Source of the DNA: Bacteroidales bacterium
GTDB lineage: Bacteria > Bacteroidota > Bacteroidia > Bacteroidales > F082
Direction: 5' to 3'
DNA: 45,389 nucleotides
NCBI GenBank assembly: GCA_017531225.1
Contig: JAFXLL010000014.1
Span: forward strand, 1 to 45,389
A program made the position numbers and the translations under genes. Below, one piece after another: positions 10,201 through 15,742 of this stretch; the first letter of the stretch is position 1, and every line of letters begins with the position of its first letter. The notes under the pieces were generated by a model. That model worked only from the letters and a program-made list of their open reading frames with translations, had not been told where the DNA came from and did no database searches.

Positions 10201-10665
10201 GTCAATGTTGAAATTGGATCCAAACTATTGATCCCAGCCAATTTATACACTACAACAATGGCAACATCCTACTACAATGAATTCACACGGCAATGGCAAG
10301 ATAAGTTTGGGGTCATGAGAGATCTTGACTTTAATGGGAACCAATATACAGGAGGGAAAAATAGTTTTGGAAAAATGATGAGCAAAAGGTATACTAATGC
10401 TGGAAGAGTTTTAGGACTTGTCGGTGTTGGCTTATCATATTATCAATTTGACCAAGCTACAACAACGGAAGAAAAACTTGAATATGGTTTTGATACATTT
10501 ATTGGTTTTGCAGGAGTAGTAGCACCAGATTTTTTTGGACTGCCAGCAACTATCTGGTTTTTAGGAGGTAAACAAGTTACTTTTTGGTATTCACGGACTA
10601 CAATCATTCCAATGATTGAGAATGGAATAAACCCTGGGCTAATGGAGAATCAACCATTTAAATAA
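4210..10665 (+). CDS. Giant SpvB / FG-GAP / RHS-repeat protein with variable C-terminal tip (putative polymorphic toxin)
   Basis: 2151 residues. Signal peptide 1-24 (LQA before Q), so it is exported by Sec. Residues about 91-165 are an SpvB-type domain (GLLGWGWDITGLSSIERTG). About 430-760 carry FG-GAP/VCBS repeats with calcium-binding loops (DFNGDGYSDL, DLNDDGLDDL, DFNGDCRTD, DFNGDGMTDL, DFDGDGTSD). About 1200-1720 hold YD (RHS) repeats. The RHS-associated core runs from RQRVFMEEHVGN to YNPLRYVDPTGW at about residue 1905. This layout matches TcB/BC-like cocoon proteins and Bacteroidota RHS toxins. The 245-residue tip is Gly/Asn-rich, then AT-rich in DNA and hydrophobic (GRVLGLVGVGLSYY, GFAGVVAPDFFGLPATIWFL), which fits a membrane-acting effector; no catalytic motif was recognised. 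A small membrane protein gene follows after 6 bp. Confidence 0.9.
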   Translation: MRTSISFAAALLTVALSLYTPTLQAQIVHFGESFDLNDTLHPSKSHEYYANSHISLNPGFHSEPKNHKHTLLQLDPYGIYPPESGLTGGPNPADTGVVGTIGGTVDVGLMGAAVYSIPIEVPQGINGMQPSLSITYNSQAGNGLLGWGWDITGLSSIERTGMTRYHDGVAGAVTINDVTDRFLLDGVRLIAVADYTDSVEYKTEQDGMSKIMGYFRTEYVGGGMFGYGTIKILERFKIWKSDGLILEYGCSLDSKLMSQTNGEQVLCWLLKIESDRNGNSVTYHYDTHHDSGEYYISSIDYTKHSENGQTIVEPEFSVVFHYRPGYKKDYDFQYIEENIVQSRKLIDHVSVIRSGLDTEMERYSFKYTMDSIGVLYGYERMHSRLMEIRLEKEGTALNPTRIIWTSTTNYDNNVLVSERIYDSVIYNNFPFVGDFNGDGYSDLAVVPFMDSVYAHNVDVEFFLNNSTNPGHFIASPTMALTNVDKNLDWIYPVDLNDDGLDDLIACFYDSLTDSHRDTMSIRIFENEGGTHFHFRDSITLGGGRFLVRAGDFLGNGKIQLLLMPVISNNLFPTLAFLMLVYYDGNNLVKKMPTDVFWDVCDIATGDFNGDCRTDVMVIKESGSIVYSLVLSGSTLSCQEQFGIIDINHANGRWNHVFTGDFNGDGMTDLLYNDTIRNNNNIVQSRWRIFYSQGHSFSATESITSLGVYKMPESNLYSNSLRKVIDVMNLPNNKSHLYYSACVSDFDGDGTSDIAVIRMTSYSSDIDIYFHYLPSRNSFQSFFDGSGYNGSHNNDPNYCYINCRTQYFHLGNYLGRENICFLGLEYRESDWIVERRRPAIFSLKPASALNSVSVVIDGKDNPVGFGYGYVQQPYLDFNHGVRRMPVPVRVLTTITTYNATDNQMRELLVFTDPCYHRDGHGWLGFKKQTRRSFEDGTETSRTVSIRSLGAMTTHAMLLPEADTVYVFPHGTKVLSSVTTYGFEKVCSNLAQKRLVTCPALIRKNVVKYDPDNPNTVLSKSFVENHFNYSDGLYDETYHCDSTRTGVDDATGIDFSRCEYRTVETNTYYPDNYGTWTINRPHCQKQVQSKRGKPDVEKSLWYNYVSGNSYAVSRVCELPSVGFIQSPFLVQTDFEYYPDGNLKKKTVKVPYGQRDEQQKNYEYEYGPGDQQRLVTKETVSSGGLSYATSYAYDQYDRIDTLTGANGLATTFDNDALGITSWTQNADGTRTCIVQRWASGHPLKPQGALYYTWERSSDGKQNLVFYHKTGTELRSVAYGIHGEPIITDKRYDHRGRLSAVSNPYKESETPRWTIYGYDNLDRLTTLSTPDTTVTSIVHDGFRTETTVTTPQGLAQESAAVVNAMGWTVRSEDASGSYLVFDHYADGLVATVTIDENPSTTVTAVYDDARHRTSLTDPDYGILATRYDAYGRLTSSTTPMESAGQTQTEYVYDGFDRVVLVADGLDGTVARYSYNESGVAKGTLEEVLFREAEGANIQDIKYGYDNLARPISLTEQRANGTYTTTMEYNGQSQVSRQVYPSGFAVRYDYRRGRLRKITDDENHLLWKTNDIDASGQLLEAELGNGAVTRYAYDTVMRRLESIVTTNNLQNLSYSYDKFGNLAARKDNIRNLEETFEYDSQNRLTEIRLRPTLTGASVYDSYGRMTTKIADGIPVFFDATFSVAKPHAMDGATTSSGVFPDDPQTITYTGFDKVSKIKLGNDSLCYTYGYDRQRVFMEEHVGNRHRTKRYVGNCEYVTESEGGSDSEHWLTYLSGPMGVYAVVLTKSGSSQVFYILKDNLGSWTTITDEHGNVEQRLSYDPWGNLRDPDTWANYTPNDVFNKPMFDRGYTGHEHLSAFGLINMNGRMYDPVMSSFLSVDRFVQNPMSAQGFNRYAYCMYNPLRYVDPTGWRSGSGGGHSPDNPPHYVYMDGWSGYLIDEVTIVDSRIFNFEIDYTSHYNAGGGSDNPWNEANNGQPTGYKSGSGGGNGNHGGYSNNTTTSQNVNVEIGSKLLIPANLYTTTMATSYYNEFTRQWQDKFGVMRDLDFNGNQYTGGKNSFGKMMSKRYTNAGRVLGLVGVGLSYYQFDQATTTEEKLEYGFDTFIGFAGVVAPDFFGLPATIWFLGGKQVTFWYSRTTIIPMIENGINPGLMENQPFK

Positions 10666-10671
10666 ACAATT

Positions 10672-11046
10672 ATGAAACGGCTTTTTGATTATTGTTTTTT
10701 TCGGATTGCATTGTTTTACAAGAAACGTATGCCCTTTGAGGATTACATAACTCAAGGTCACACACTGTTGGTCAGCGCGCTCGGTTTATACGCCATTGCC
10801 TTGGTTAATATACTGTTGCATCTATTGGGAATAAAGCTGACAAAAGAGATAATATTCCTCGTCTTAATACCTTTTTGTATTATTATTTTTTTCAATAACC
10901 GTTTTTTCCCTAATTCGGAACAATTATTTGAAGAAAAGAGAAAGAACTATAATAATGAACGATGTAAATGGTTTAAAGGGATGTTGGTATTTTTGTTTTT
11001 AGTTGGGTCTGTTGTCAGTATGATCACAAGCTACCGTATAAAATGA
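10672..11046 (+). CDS. Small membrane protein, probable immunity to the RHS tip
   Basis: 124 residues with a basic-aromatic start (MKRLFDYCFFRIALFYKK), two to three hydrophobic helices at about 30-50, 58-75 and 100-118, and a charged stretch (EEKRKNYNNERCKWFKG) before the last one. It begins 6 bp after the RHS stop, exactly where cognate immunity genes of polymorphic toxins sit. It shares its N-terminal pattern, Y-x-F-x-[RK] with a following F-Y/Q-x-K, with four other proteins in the next 4 kb (12370, 12767, 13906, 14286), and is closest to the one at 12767. A membrane immunity protein would suit the hydrophobic toxin tip. The immunity role is inference from position and paralogy; no known family was recognised. 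Confidence 0.8.
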   Translation: MKRLFDYCFFRIALFYKKRMPFEDYITQGHTLLVSALGLYAIALVNILLHLLGIKLTKEIIFLVLIPFCIIIFFNNRFFPNSEQLFEEKRKNYNNERCKWFKGMLVFLFLVGSVVSMITSYRIK

Positions 11047-11102
11047 TTGAACGTCTAACTATAATCTCGAATTAGGAAAAGTCATTTTTGTTTCCGCGTC
11101 CT

Positions 11103-11435
11103 ATGAACAATAGATTATCATATTCTATCACTCATACTACTAACGGTCGTTTGGACTACATCTACACCAACACGCACACGGAGGCGGCTTTGTATGACTA
11201 TGTGGGAGGAAACGCCAACGGGGTGTTTACTGTTTCCAATTTACCATTGGAAATGTACAATAATAAAGCAGAATTGTTTTTTAACTCTTCTAATTCCTTT
11301 CGTTACGATGGGCAGTGGAGGACAACACCTATGATACACACCATGCAAGGAGGTCAACATGTTAAGGTCGTGGTTTCTAACCATTTGATTTTTATCATTT
11401 TGGAGAATTCCCGTATACATGGCAATTTGAATTAA
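11103..11435 (+). CDS. Orphan hypothetical ORF, possible RHS tip remnant
   Basis: 110 residues from ATG 11103; the frame also allows TTG at 11088. No signal peptide and no membrane helix until a short hydrophobic end (HLIFIILE). It is a soluble, Asn/Thr-rich domain (TNGRLDYIYTNTHTEAALY, then DYVGGNANGVF) that I do not recognise. The central part (about 11150-11230) is visibly more GC-rich than its flanks, as in the RHS body. It lies between the first putative immunity gene and a MORN lipoprotein, so it may be the end of a displaced RHS tip or an independent small protein. The lack of any visible promoter or convincing start makes a remnant likely. Confidence 0.45.
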   Translation: MNNRLSYSITHTTNGRLDYIYTNTHTEAALYDYVGGNANGVFTVSNLPLEMYNNKAELFFNSSNSFRYDGQWRTTPMIHTMQGGQHVKVVVSNHLIFIILENSRIHGNLN

Positions 11436-11494
11436 TTGGACGCCTGGCATGCCTCCAAGTCGTAGATAATAACATATGTATAAAATATTAAACA

Positions 11495-12037
11495 ATGAAA
11501 GTTCATTCTTTAATTCCATTAGTTTTCTTCATAATTACTTTTGTTCTTTGTTCTTGTCATAAAGAAATACCTCAAACTAAATACTATTCGAATGGTCAGG
11601 TAGAAGAAACATGTTTCTTGCGAAATGGCAAGTTATCAGGCGATTACAGCTCGTACTATGAAAATGGACAACTCCATGGTAGAGGTGCGTTTCGCAGGGG
11701 GTATCCCGTTGGAGAATGGTACACTTATTATCCTAATGGAAAAATCATGGTTATTGAATCGTACGGTAGAAAAGGGAAACATACTAATGTGAACGCATGG
11801 GACGAGAATGGCAAACAAGTGATAAAAGATGGCACAGGAACCTTTATTAAATACTACCCTGATGGTTCATTGCAAAGTATCACCAATTATAAAGATTGTT
11901 TGTTTGATGGAGCAAATGAAGCATGGTTTCCAAATGGAATCAAAGAATCCGAATTCTACTATAAAAATGGACGGCCAACTGGGACTTGGCGCTTTTGGGA
12001 TTTGAATGGAAATCTATATAAAATAGAAGAGTACTGA
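11495..12037 (+). CDS. MORN-repeat lipoprotein, YwqK-antitoxin-like
   Basis: 180 residues. The signal ends in a lipobox VLCSC with Cys at about residue 21. After it come repeated MORN_2 units of the form YYxNGxxxxxxxxxNGKLxGxxxxYYxNG (YYSNGQVEE, YYENGQLHGRG, YYPNGKIM, YYPDGSLQS, FPNGIKESEFYYKNGRPTG). This repeat type is found in proteins annotated as YwqK-family antitoxins. In Bacillus, YwqK sits beside the YwqJ toxin, so an immunity role in this array is plausible, but MORN_2 proteins also have structural roles. Its stop codon abuts the first RHS-core remnant, which suggests it once lay directly upstream of, or was recombined into, an RHS gene. Confidence 0.75.
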   Translation: MKVHSLIPLVFFIITFVLCSCHKEIPQTKYYSNGQVEETCFLRNGKLSGDYSSYYENGQLHGRGAFRRGYPVGEWYTYYPNGKIMVIESYGRKGKHTNVNAWDENGKQVIKDGTGTFIKYYPDGSLQSITNYKDCLFDGANEAWFPNGIKESEFYYKNGRPTGTWRFWDLNGNLYKIEEY

Positions 12038-12053
12038 TTATTTTAATCTAGCC

Positions 12054-12338
12054 TTGAGAAAGAACCATATGAAAAAAGTAGAGGAGAATTTTCAATACGA
12101 TAGCCAGAACCGCCTGAAGAGGGTGTGTTGGACAACCATCACCGACGAAAACGGCGAGGTGCAGCAACGCCTGAATTATGACGCCTGGGGCAACCTGCGT
12201 AACCCGAGTACTTGGGCGAACTACACCGTCAATGACACGTATGAAAAACCTCTGTTCGACAGAGGATACACCGGACACGAACATTTATCCGCCTTCGGGC
12301 TAATCAATAGGAGAACATCTAGACGAATGGATCTGTGA
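12054..12338 (+). pseudogene. RHS-core remnant with internal deletion
   Basis: The frame (ATG at 12069, TTG at 12054) encodes about 90 residues that match two separate parts of the intact RHS protein upstream. The first part (VEENFQYDSQNRL) matches the RHS section near 9090-9128. After a few residues it jumps to WTTITDENGEVQQRLNYDAWGNL and on to YTGHEHLSAFGLIN, matching 9600-9780. About 470 bp of the template between them is missing. A run of about 30 identical bases with the intact gene covers the YTGHEHLSAFG segment. It ends abruptly (RRTSRRMDL) before the DPTGW motif, so it has no tip. It cannot be a working RHS protein and is best read as recombination debris or a homology arm for tip exchange. 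Confidence 0.8.
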
Positions 12339-12369
12339 ACCAGTAATTGATTTCAATAAACCTTAAAAC

Positions 12370-12762
12370 ATGTTCGACTATATTTTTACAAGATTATACC
12401 AGTTTTATGAAAAAAGAGAAAAGGGCGGCGATTCCATTTTTTCCTCTTCTATTTTTATTTCTGTGCTTCGACTCTCTTTGTTTTATTCAATCATTATGTT
12501 GTTGATTGTTTTCTCTGGAAGCAAATTAGCCATTTTAAACCTTAATTATAACCGTACTGGAGGTTCTGTGGTTTTTATACTTGCTTTTATCGCCTTAATT
12601 AACTATGATTATATGCGTTTTAAGAGAATTCATCGACAAATCTTGAATAAGCACAAAAAAAATCCTTGTAATAGATGGTTTAAGATATGGATGGTCGCGG
12701 CTTTGATATTATTATTATTATTATCACCTGTATTATGGAGGGAATTGTATAAAATGTTTTAA
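12370..12762 (+). CDS. Small membrane protein, distant member of the immunity-like family
   Basis: 130 residues with three hydrophobic segments (about 27-49, 60-78 and 105-123). The N-terminus (MFDYIFTRLYQFYEKREK) keeps the Y-x-F-x-R, F-Y-x-K pattern of the protein at 10672, and the loop before the last helix (KHKKNPCNRWFKIWMVAAL) matches its NERCKWFKGMLVFL. It starts 31 bp after the RHS remnant and 4 bp before a second relative at 12767. No toxin gene is visible next to it, so it would be an orphan immunity gene if the family assignment is right. Confidence 0.7.
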   Translation: MFDYIFTRLYQFYEKREKGGDSIFSSSIFISVLRLSLFYSIIMLLIVFSGSKLAILNLNYNRTGGSVVFILAFIALINYDYMRFKRIHRQILNKHKKNPCNRWFKIWMVAALILLLLLSPVLWRELYKMF

Positions 12763-12766
12763 TTGA

Positions 12767-13144
12767 ATGAAAGAGTTGATTAAATATTGCGCATTTAGAA
12801 TAGCGAGTTTCTATAAACGAACACGACTATCCTCTGATTATTTAGCACAAGGATTCTTTTTGTTGTCCTTTTCATTAACATGTTATCTGCTAACGATTGT
12901 TCATGTAGTATCCTGTCAATTAGGCCAAAAACTACATAAGATATTTATAATTGTATTGTGTATTCCTCTGATCATTGAAATAGTACGCTTCGACGATTTA
13001 TTTCCTAATGTAAGAAATGAATTTAATGAATTTGAAAAGGAAAGAGTTAATGAAAAACATAAACTATTAAAGGAATTATTAATCGTAATATTTTTACTCT
13101 TTTCTTTGATTAGCTGTGCTTATTTTTTATTACATTTCTGGTAA
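12767..13144 (+). CDS. Small membrane protein, closest paralogue of the putative immunity gene at 10672
   Basis: 125 residues, almost the same length as the 124-residue protein at 10672. The two align end to end: MKELIKYCAFRIASFYKR against MKRLFDYCFFRIALFYKK, DYLAQG against DYITQG, a central helix, then a DLFPN against RFFPN segment and a Lys/Glu-rich loop before the last helix. The bases around it are strongly AT-rich. It begins 4 bp after the stop of the gene at 12370, so the two are probably one transcript. It probably protects against a tip related to, but different from, the one carried by the intact RHS gene; this is inference. Confidence 0.75.
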   Translation: MKELIKYCAFRIASFYKRTRLSSDYLAQGFFLLSFSLTCYLLTIVHVVSCQLGQKLHKIFIIVLCIPLIIEIVRFDDLFPNVRNEFNEFEKERVNEKHKLLKELLIVIFLLFSLISCAYFLLHFW

Positions 13145-13238
13145 TTAGTTTGCATTTGTTTTTATCCTTGCGGTTATTATACTCCTACTTTTATGGGAAT
13201 TGGAATAAATTCGAATACATGTTTTAATTTACGTAATC

Positions 13239-13880
13239 ATGATTAAAAAAAATTTATTTTTATTATCTATACTTCCACTATTGTTTTCATGTTCAAATAA
13301 AGAATGTGAATGTATAGACAAAGCATTAAAAACCAAACTTCCTACCGAATACAAGAACAAGGTCAACCGAGCAACATTCAATTATCTTGGAATGTATTAT
13401 TCAAATGGAGAAACCGAATATTTAGATTCTGCGATCATGATTTTGAATCAAGCTATTGAGATTTCTCATACGTTATTTCCTGCTTATTATTTTAAATCAA
13501 TAGTGTATGAAGCCAAAGGTGACTATGGATCAATTATAATTACAGTGGATTCTGCCATAAAATATTCTTACACAGATCCCAATATGTTGTTTTTTAAAGC
13601 GAGGGCGTTGGACCATCTTGGCATGGCTGAAGAAGCAGATAACGTATTGGAATCGGCTGAAAGGCTGTATTCTCAATGGATTTATTGCTATCCGGATAGC
13701 ATTAGTTTTATAATATCAAGAATAGGTTTTACAGCTTATTATAAAGGGAAAACAGTAGCTATCAAAGAAATCAACAACTATATAAAAGAATATCCAAATG
13801 ACGACATAATAGTCGGATTAAAAAATATGATTGAAAATGAGCCTGAGGATTCCGAATTATTTCGAAAAAAAACGAATTAA
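13239..13880 (+). CDS. TPR-like lipoprotein
   Basis: 213 residues. Short signal with lipobox LLFSC (Cys at about 18), then CSNKECECIDKAL. Helical pairs with TPR spacing follow: YLDSAIMILNQAIEISHTLFPAYYFKSIVYEAKGDY, then SAIKYSYTDPNMLFFKARALDHLGMAEEADNVLESA. A last helical segment covers about 160-205. It sits within the immunity-like array and is AT-rich like its neighbours. TPR lipoproteins are sometimes immunity partners of contact toxins, but nothing here proves that; it could also be an accessory protein swept in with a cassette. Confidence 0.7.
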   Translation: MIKKNLFLLSILPLLFSCSNKECECIDKALKTKLPTEYKNKVNRATFNYLGMYYSNGETEYLDSAIMILNQAIEISHTLFPAYYFKSIVYEAKGDYGSIIITVDSAIKYSYTDPNMLFFKARALDHLGMAEEADNVLESAERLYSQWIYCYPDSISFIISRIGFTAYYKGKTVAIKEINNYIKEYPNDDIIVGLKNMIENEPEDSELFRKKTN

Positions 13881-13905
13881 TGAATCAGCTATAACATAAT
13901 TGATC

Positions 13906-14273
13906 ATGAGGTTTTTAGAGTATTTGTTTTTTAAGTTTTACAGTTTTCAAGTAAAAGTTGGAAATGAGGATATCGCCCCTTTTTCATCTGTCTTGATCAT
14001 TAGTGTTGTTTTTGGGTTTATCTATCATGACATAGTGTTATTTTGTTATCGTTTTATTCCGTTTTTTTCAGACAAACCTCTTCCGCCTTGGTATGTATTT
14101 TTACTTGTATTCTTGATAGTATTTATCATCATGTATCCCTTAGTGTTTAATAAAAAAAATACGTATCTATTTTAATAGCCCACGAAAAGGAATGGAAAGG
14201 CAAGAATAATTTAGGAGTAATTCTTTTCGTTGTTGTTCCCTTTGTTTTATTATATATAGGATTATTCATTTAG
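13906..14273 (+). pseudogene. Frameshifted immunity-like membrane protein gene (copy 1 of a twin)
   Basis: The first frame (ATG 13906, after a weaker TTG at 13900) encodes 89 residues starting MRFLEYLFFKFYSFQVKVGN, with two hydrophobic helices, and stops at 14175. A run of eight A at 14152-14159 lies just before the break. One extra base there would join it to a second frame reading ILIAHEKEWKGKNNLGVILF and a third helix, which ends at TAG 14271-14273. That tail matches the tail of the next gene, which shows the two frames were once one protein of about 122 residues. It may be a true pseudogene, a slippage-controlled gene, or a homopolymer error in assembly. Confidence 0.7.
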
Positions 14274-14285
14274 AGGTTTAACATT

Positions 14286-14676
14286 ATGCGTTTTTTAGAG
14301 TATCTATTTTTTAAATATTATAATTGGCAAATTAAAGTAGGTAATGGAGACATGTCTTCGTTTCTATCTGTATTATTCATTTCCTTTTCTTTTACCTTAT
14401 ATTTTGTCGATATTATTATGTTCTATTTCTTTTTTCTTGCTTCCAATGGTGATTTTTTAAACAATAAATATTTATTCATAATTGTTTTTATATTATTTTT
14501 TTATATTGTATTTTCTTCTTGTTACAAACGGGAAAGATATTCGAATTATGGAGAAATACAAAAAGGAATGGACAGGAAAAAAACACTTAGGAGCTATATT
14601 ATTCCCCTTTATTGCTTTTATCATATTAAATATTGAAATCTTTATTAAAATAAAAATGAATCGAGGTGCTCTATGA
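14286..14676 (+). pseudogene. Frameshifted immunity-like membrane protein gene (copy 2 of a twin)
   Basis: Starts MRFLEYLFFKYYNWQIKVGN, nearly the same as the copy 380 bp upstream. Frame 1 runs to 14636 but loses the family pattern after about residue 75. The +1 frame from about 14490 reads IRIMEKYKKEWTGKKHLGAI and a third helix, matching the tail of the first copy, and ends at TGA 14674-14676. The shift falls at or near a run of seven T at about 14486-14492. The direction of the shift is opposite to that in the first copy, so one programmed mechanism does not explain both. The end overlaps the ATG of an RHS remnant by four bases. Confidence 0.7.
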
Positions 14677-14846
14677 GGAAATACGGTTACGACAGGCAGC
14701 GCGTCTTCATGGAGGAGCATGTGGGCAACAAGGTTCGCACCAAGCGCTATGTGGGCAACTGCGAGTATGTGGCTTATGGTCTCAAGGACAATCTCGGCAG
14801 CTGGACAACCATCACCGACGAAAACGGGCGAAGGAAGGAGAAATAA
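14673..14846 (+). pseudogene. Short RHS-core remnant with internal deletion
   Basis: 57 codons (ATG 14673, TAA 14844-14846). YGYDRQRVFMEEHVGN and RTKRYVGNCEYV match the intact RHS gene at 9378-9465; the text then jumps to LKDNLGSWTTITDE, matching 9588-9625. The segment that encodes SEHWLTYLSGPMGVY in the intact gene is missing. About 34 bases around CGCGTCTTCATGGAGGAG are identical to the intact copy. It ends in a frame of no meaning (GRRKEK). It is the second RHS scar in the array and marks its right edge. Confidence 0.8.
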
Positions 14847-14861
14847 AACCATCGCAACCCC

Positions 14862-14892
14862 TTGCGGGGAAAGAAAAAGTGTTGTATCTTTG
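14862..14892 (+). promoter_or_regulatory. Bacteroidetes-type promoter
   Basis: TATCTTTG at 14885-14892 is a full match to the TAnnTTTG -7 box. TTG at 14862-14864 lies 20 bases upstream, the usual spacing for the -33 box of the primary sigma factor. No protein-coding start follows on this strand, so the transcript would be non-coding or read toward the - strand gene end. Confidence 0.6.
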
Positions 14893-14896
14893 CAGG

Positions 14897-14980
14897 CAAA
14901 TAGGGACGGTGGTGCGCCCAGCGCATCCCGTACCGCCCCCCGCCAGATCGGTGTCAATCGGTCTGGCGGTTGACTTTTAG
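14897..14980 (+). ncRNA. Candidate small structured RNA
   Basis: Immediately after a good promoter lie two hairpins: ACGG-t-GGTGCG / CGCATC-CCGT at 14906-14931 and a perfect 8-bp stem CCGCCAGA / TCTGGCGG at 14940-14969. The second is followed by TTGACTTTT, a weak terminator tail. The only open frame through it is proline-rich and has no start after the promoter. The segment is GC-rich within an AT-rich zone. It does not match an RNA family I know. It may be a small RNA of the RHS array, or just the end of an old element. Confidence 0.35.
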
Positions 14981-15459
14981 AAGCTGTGGACAACGAGTTC
15001 ACCTGAGACATAATAATATCCATGAAGGTTCTTTCGTATTAGTTCTGAAACGGCATCACGGATTTCATTTTTCCACTCATCAAATTCAAATAATACGATT
15101 TCAGCACCTTGTTCCTTTGTTGCGTATTTGGCATATCGCACAATGTTTCCGGAGCCTTTGGTCCGCTTAAGATCTCCCCTGCGACCATTACAAACGATGT
15201 CATAGGTTCCATCTGGTTTGTTGTCCTCCAAATGTTGAATCTTCAGACCTGATTTGACGAACACTAAACAGATCCCATGTTCTTTATCGAACTTTTGCTG
15301 CTCATTATGGTTTTTGCCAGCTTCCTCCAATCTTTTCCAACTTGTCACTAGATATCCTCCAGTGTTTTCGTCAAAGTAATCCTTCCGCCACTCGCTGTCG
15401 GGGAGGGCGTGGTATTCCTTTCTGGATTTTTCTATGTTGGCGAGATGTTTCATGGCCAT
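14977..15459 (-). CDS. Standalone CdiA-CT-like nuclease domain protein
   Basis: 160 residues, no signal peptide or membrane helix. The C-terminal half has the pattern TYDIVCNGRRGDLKRTKGSG, then NIVRYAKYATKEQGAEIVLF. This matches the CdiA C-terminal tRNase/PD-(D/E)XK type of toxin domain found at the ends of CdiA proteins and MuF-like phage head proteins, with D87, D96 and K98 as candidate metal and catalytic residues. The N-terminal half (KSRKEYHALPDSEW, then FDENTGGYLV) is also typical of the linker before such domains. Here it is free, with no carrier protein and no obvious immunity gene on its strand. ATG at 15459 or 15453 can start it. It faces the RHS array and may belong to the same accessory region. 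Confidence 0.65.
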   Translation of the reverse strand: MAMKHLANIEKSRKEYHALPDSEWRKDYFDENTGGYLVTSWKRLEEAGKNHNEQQKFDKEHGICLVFVKSGLKIQHLEDNKPDGTYDIVCNGRRGDLKRTKGSGNIVRYAKYATKEQGAEIVLFEFDEWKNEIRDAVSELIRKNLHGYYYVSGELVVHSF

Positions 15460-15466
15460 TCGCCAA

Positions 15467-15499
15467 CAAATATAATAGTGAAAATTTCATTAATTCAAA
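15467..15499 (-). promoter_or_regulatory. Promoter of the CdiA-CT-like gene
   Basis: On the - strand TATATTTG (15474-15467) is a -7 box and TTTG (15499-15496) a -33 box with 21 bases between. Transcription should start about 4 bases after the -7 box, within a few bases of the ATG at 15459, so the message would be nearly leaderless. If the ATG at 15453 is used the leader is about 10 bases. Confidence 0.6.
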
Positions 15500-15550
15500 A
15501 GTGTTGACGAAAAATATATGAAATATTTTCAGCGCCGGCCTAAGGGAGGA

Positions 15551-15714
15551 CTAAAGGCTTGAGCGTCAGGGAGCGGCGCGGAACGAAGTGAAGCGTTTGC
15601 CTTCGGTACGAAGGCACTCCGCGAGCTGACCGCTCAGGCCTTTAGAACGACTGTGCGGTGGGTCCGATACTGTCGGCCTTGATCTTTTGGTTCTTTTGCA
15701 TCAAGGCAAAAGAA
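15551..15714. repeat. Extragenic palindromic element with two large hairpins
   Basis: A long inverted repeat has outer arms CTAAAGGCTTGAGCG (15551-15565) and CGCTCAGGCCTTTAG (15631-15645), paired at 14 of 15 positions, then TCAG/CTGA inside and further pairing around GCGGAACG / CTCCGCGAG. A second perfect stem, TTCTTTTGC / GCAAAAGAA, lies at 15691-15714. Its sharp edges, GC-rich core and lack of ORF are typical of dispersed intergenic repeats in Bacteroidales. It occupies most of the 390-bp gene-free stretch between 15460 and 15849. Confidence 0.6.
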
Positions 15715-15742
15715 CAAAGAAACAAAAGAAACAATAGTTATC

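Noticed and set aside
14719..14980. Two overlapping + strand frames in and after the RHS scar
   Set aside because: They are out of frame with the RHS homology and end in a proline-rich run through the hairpins.
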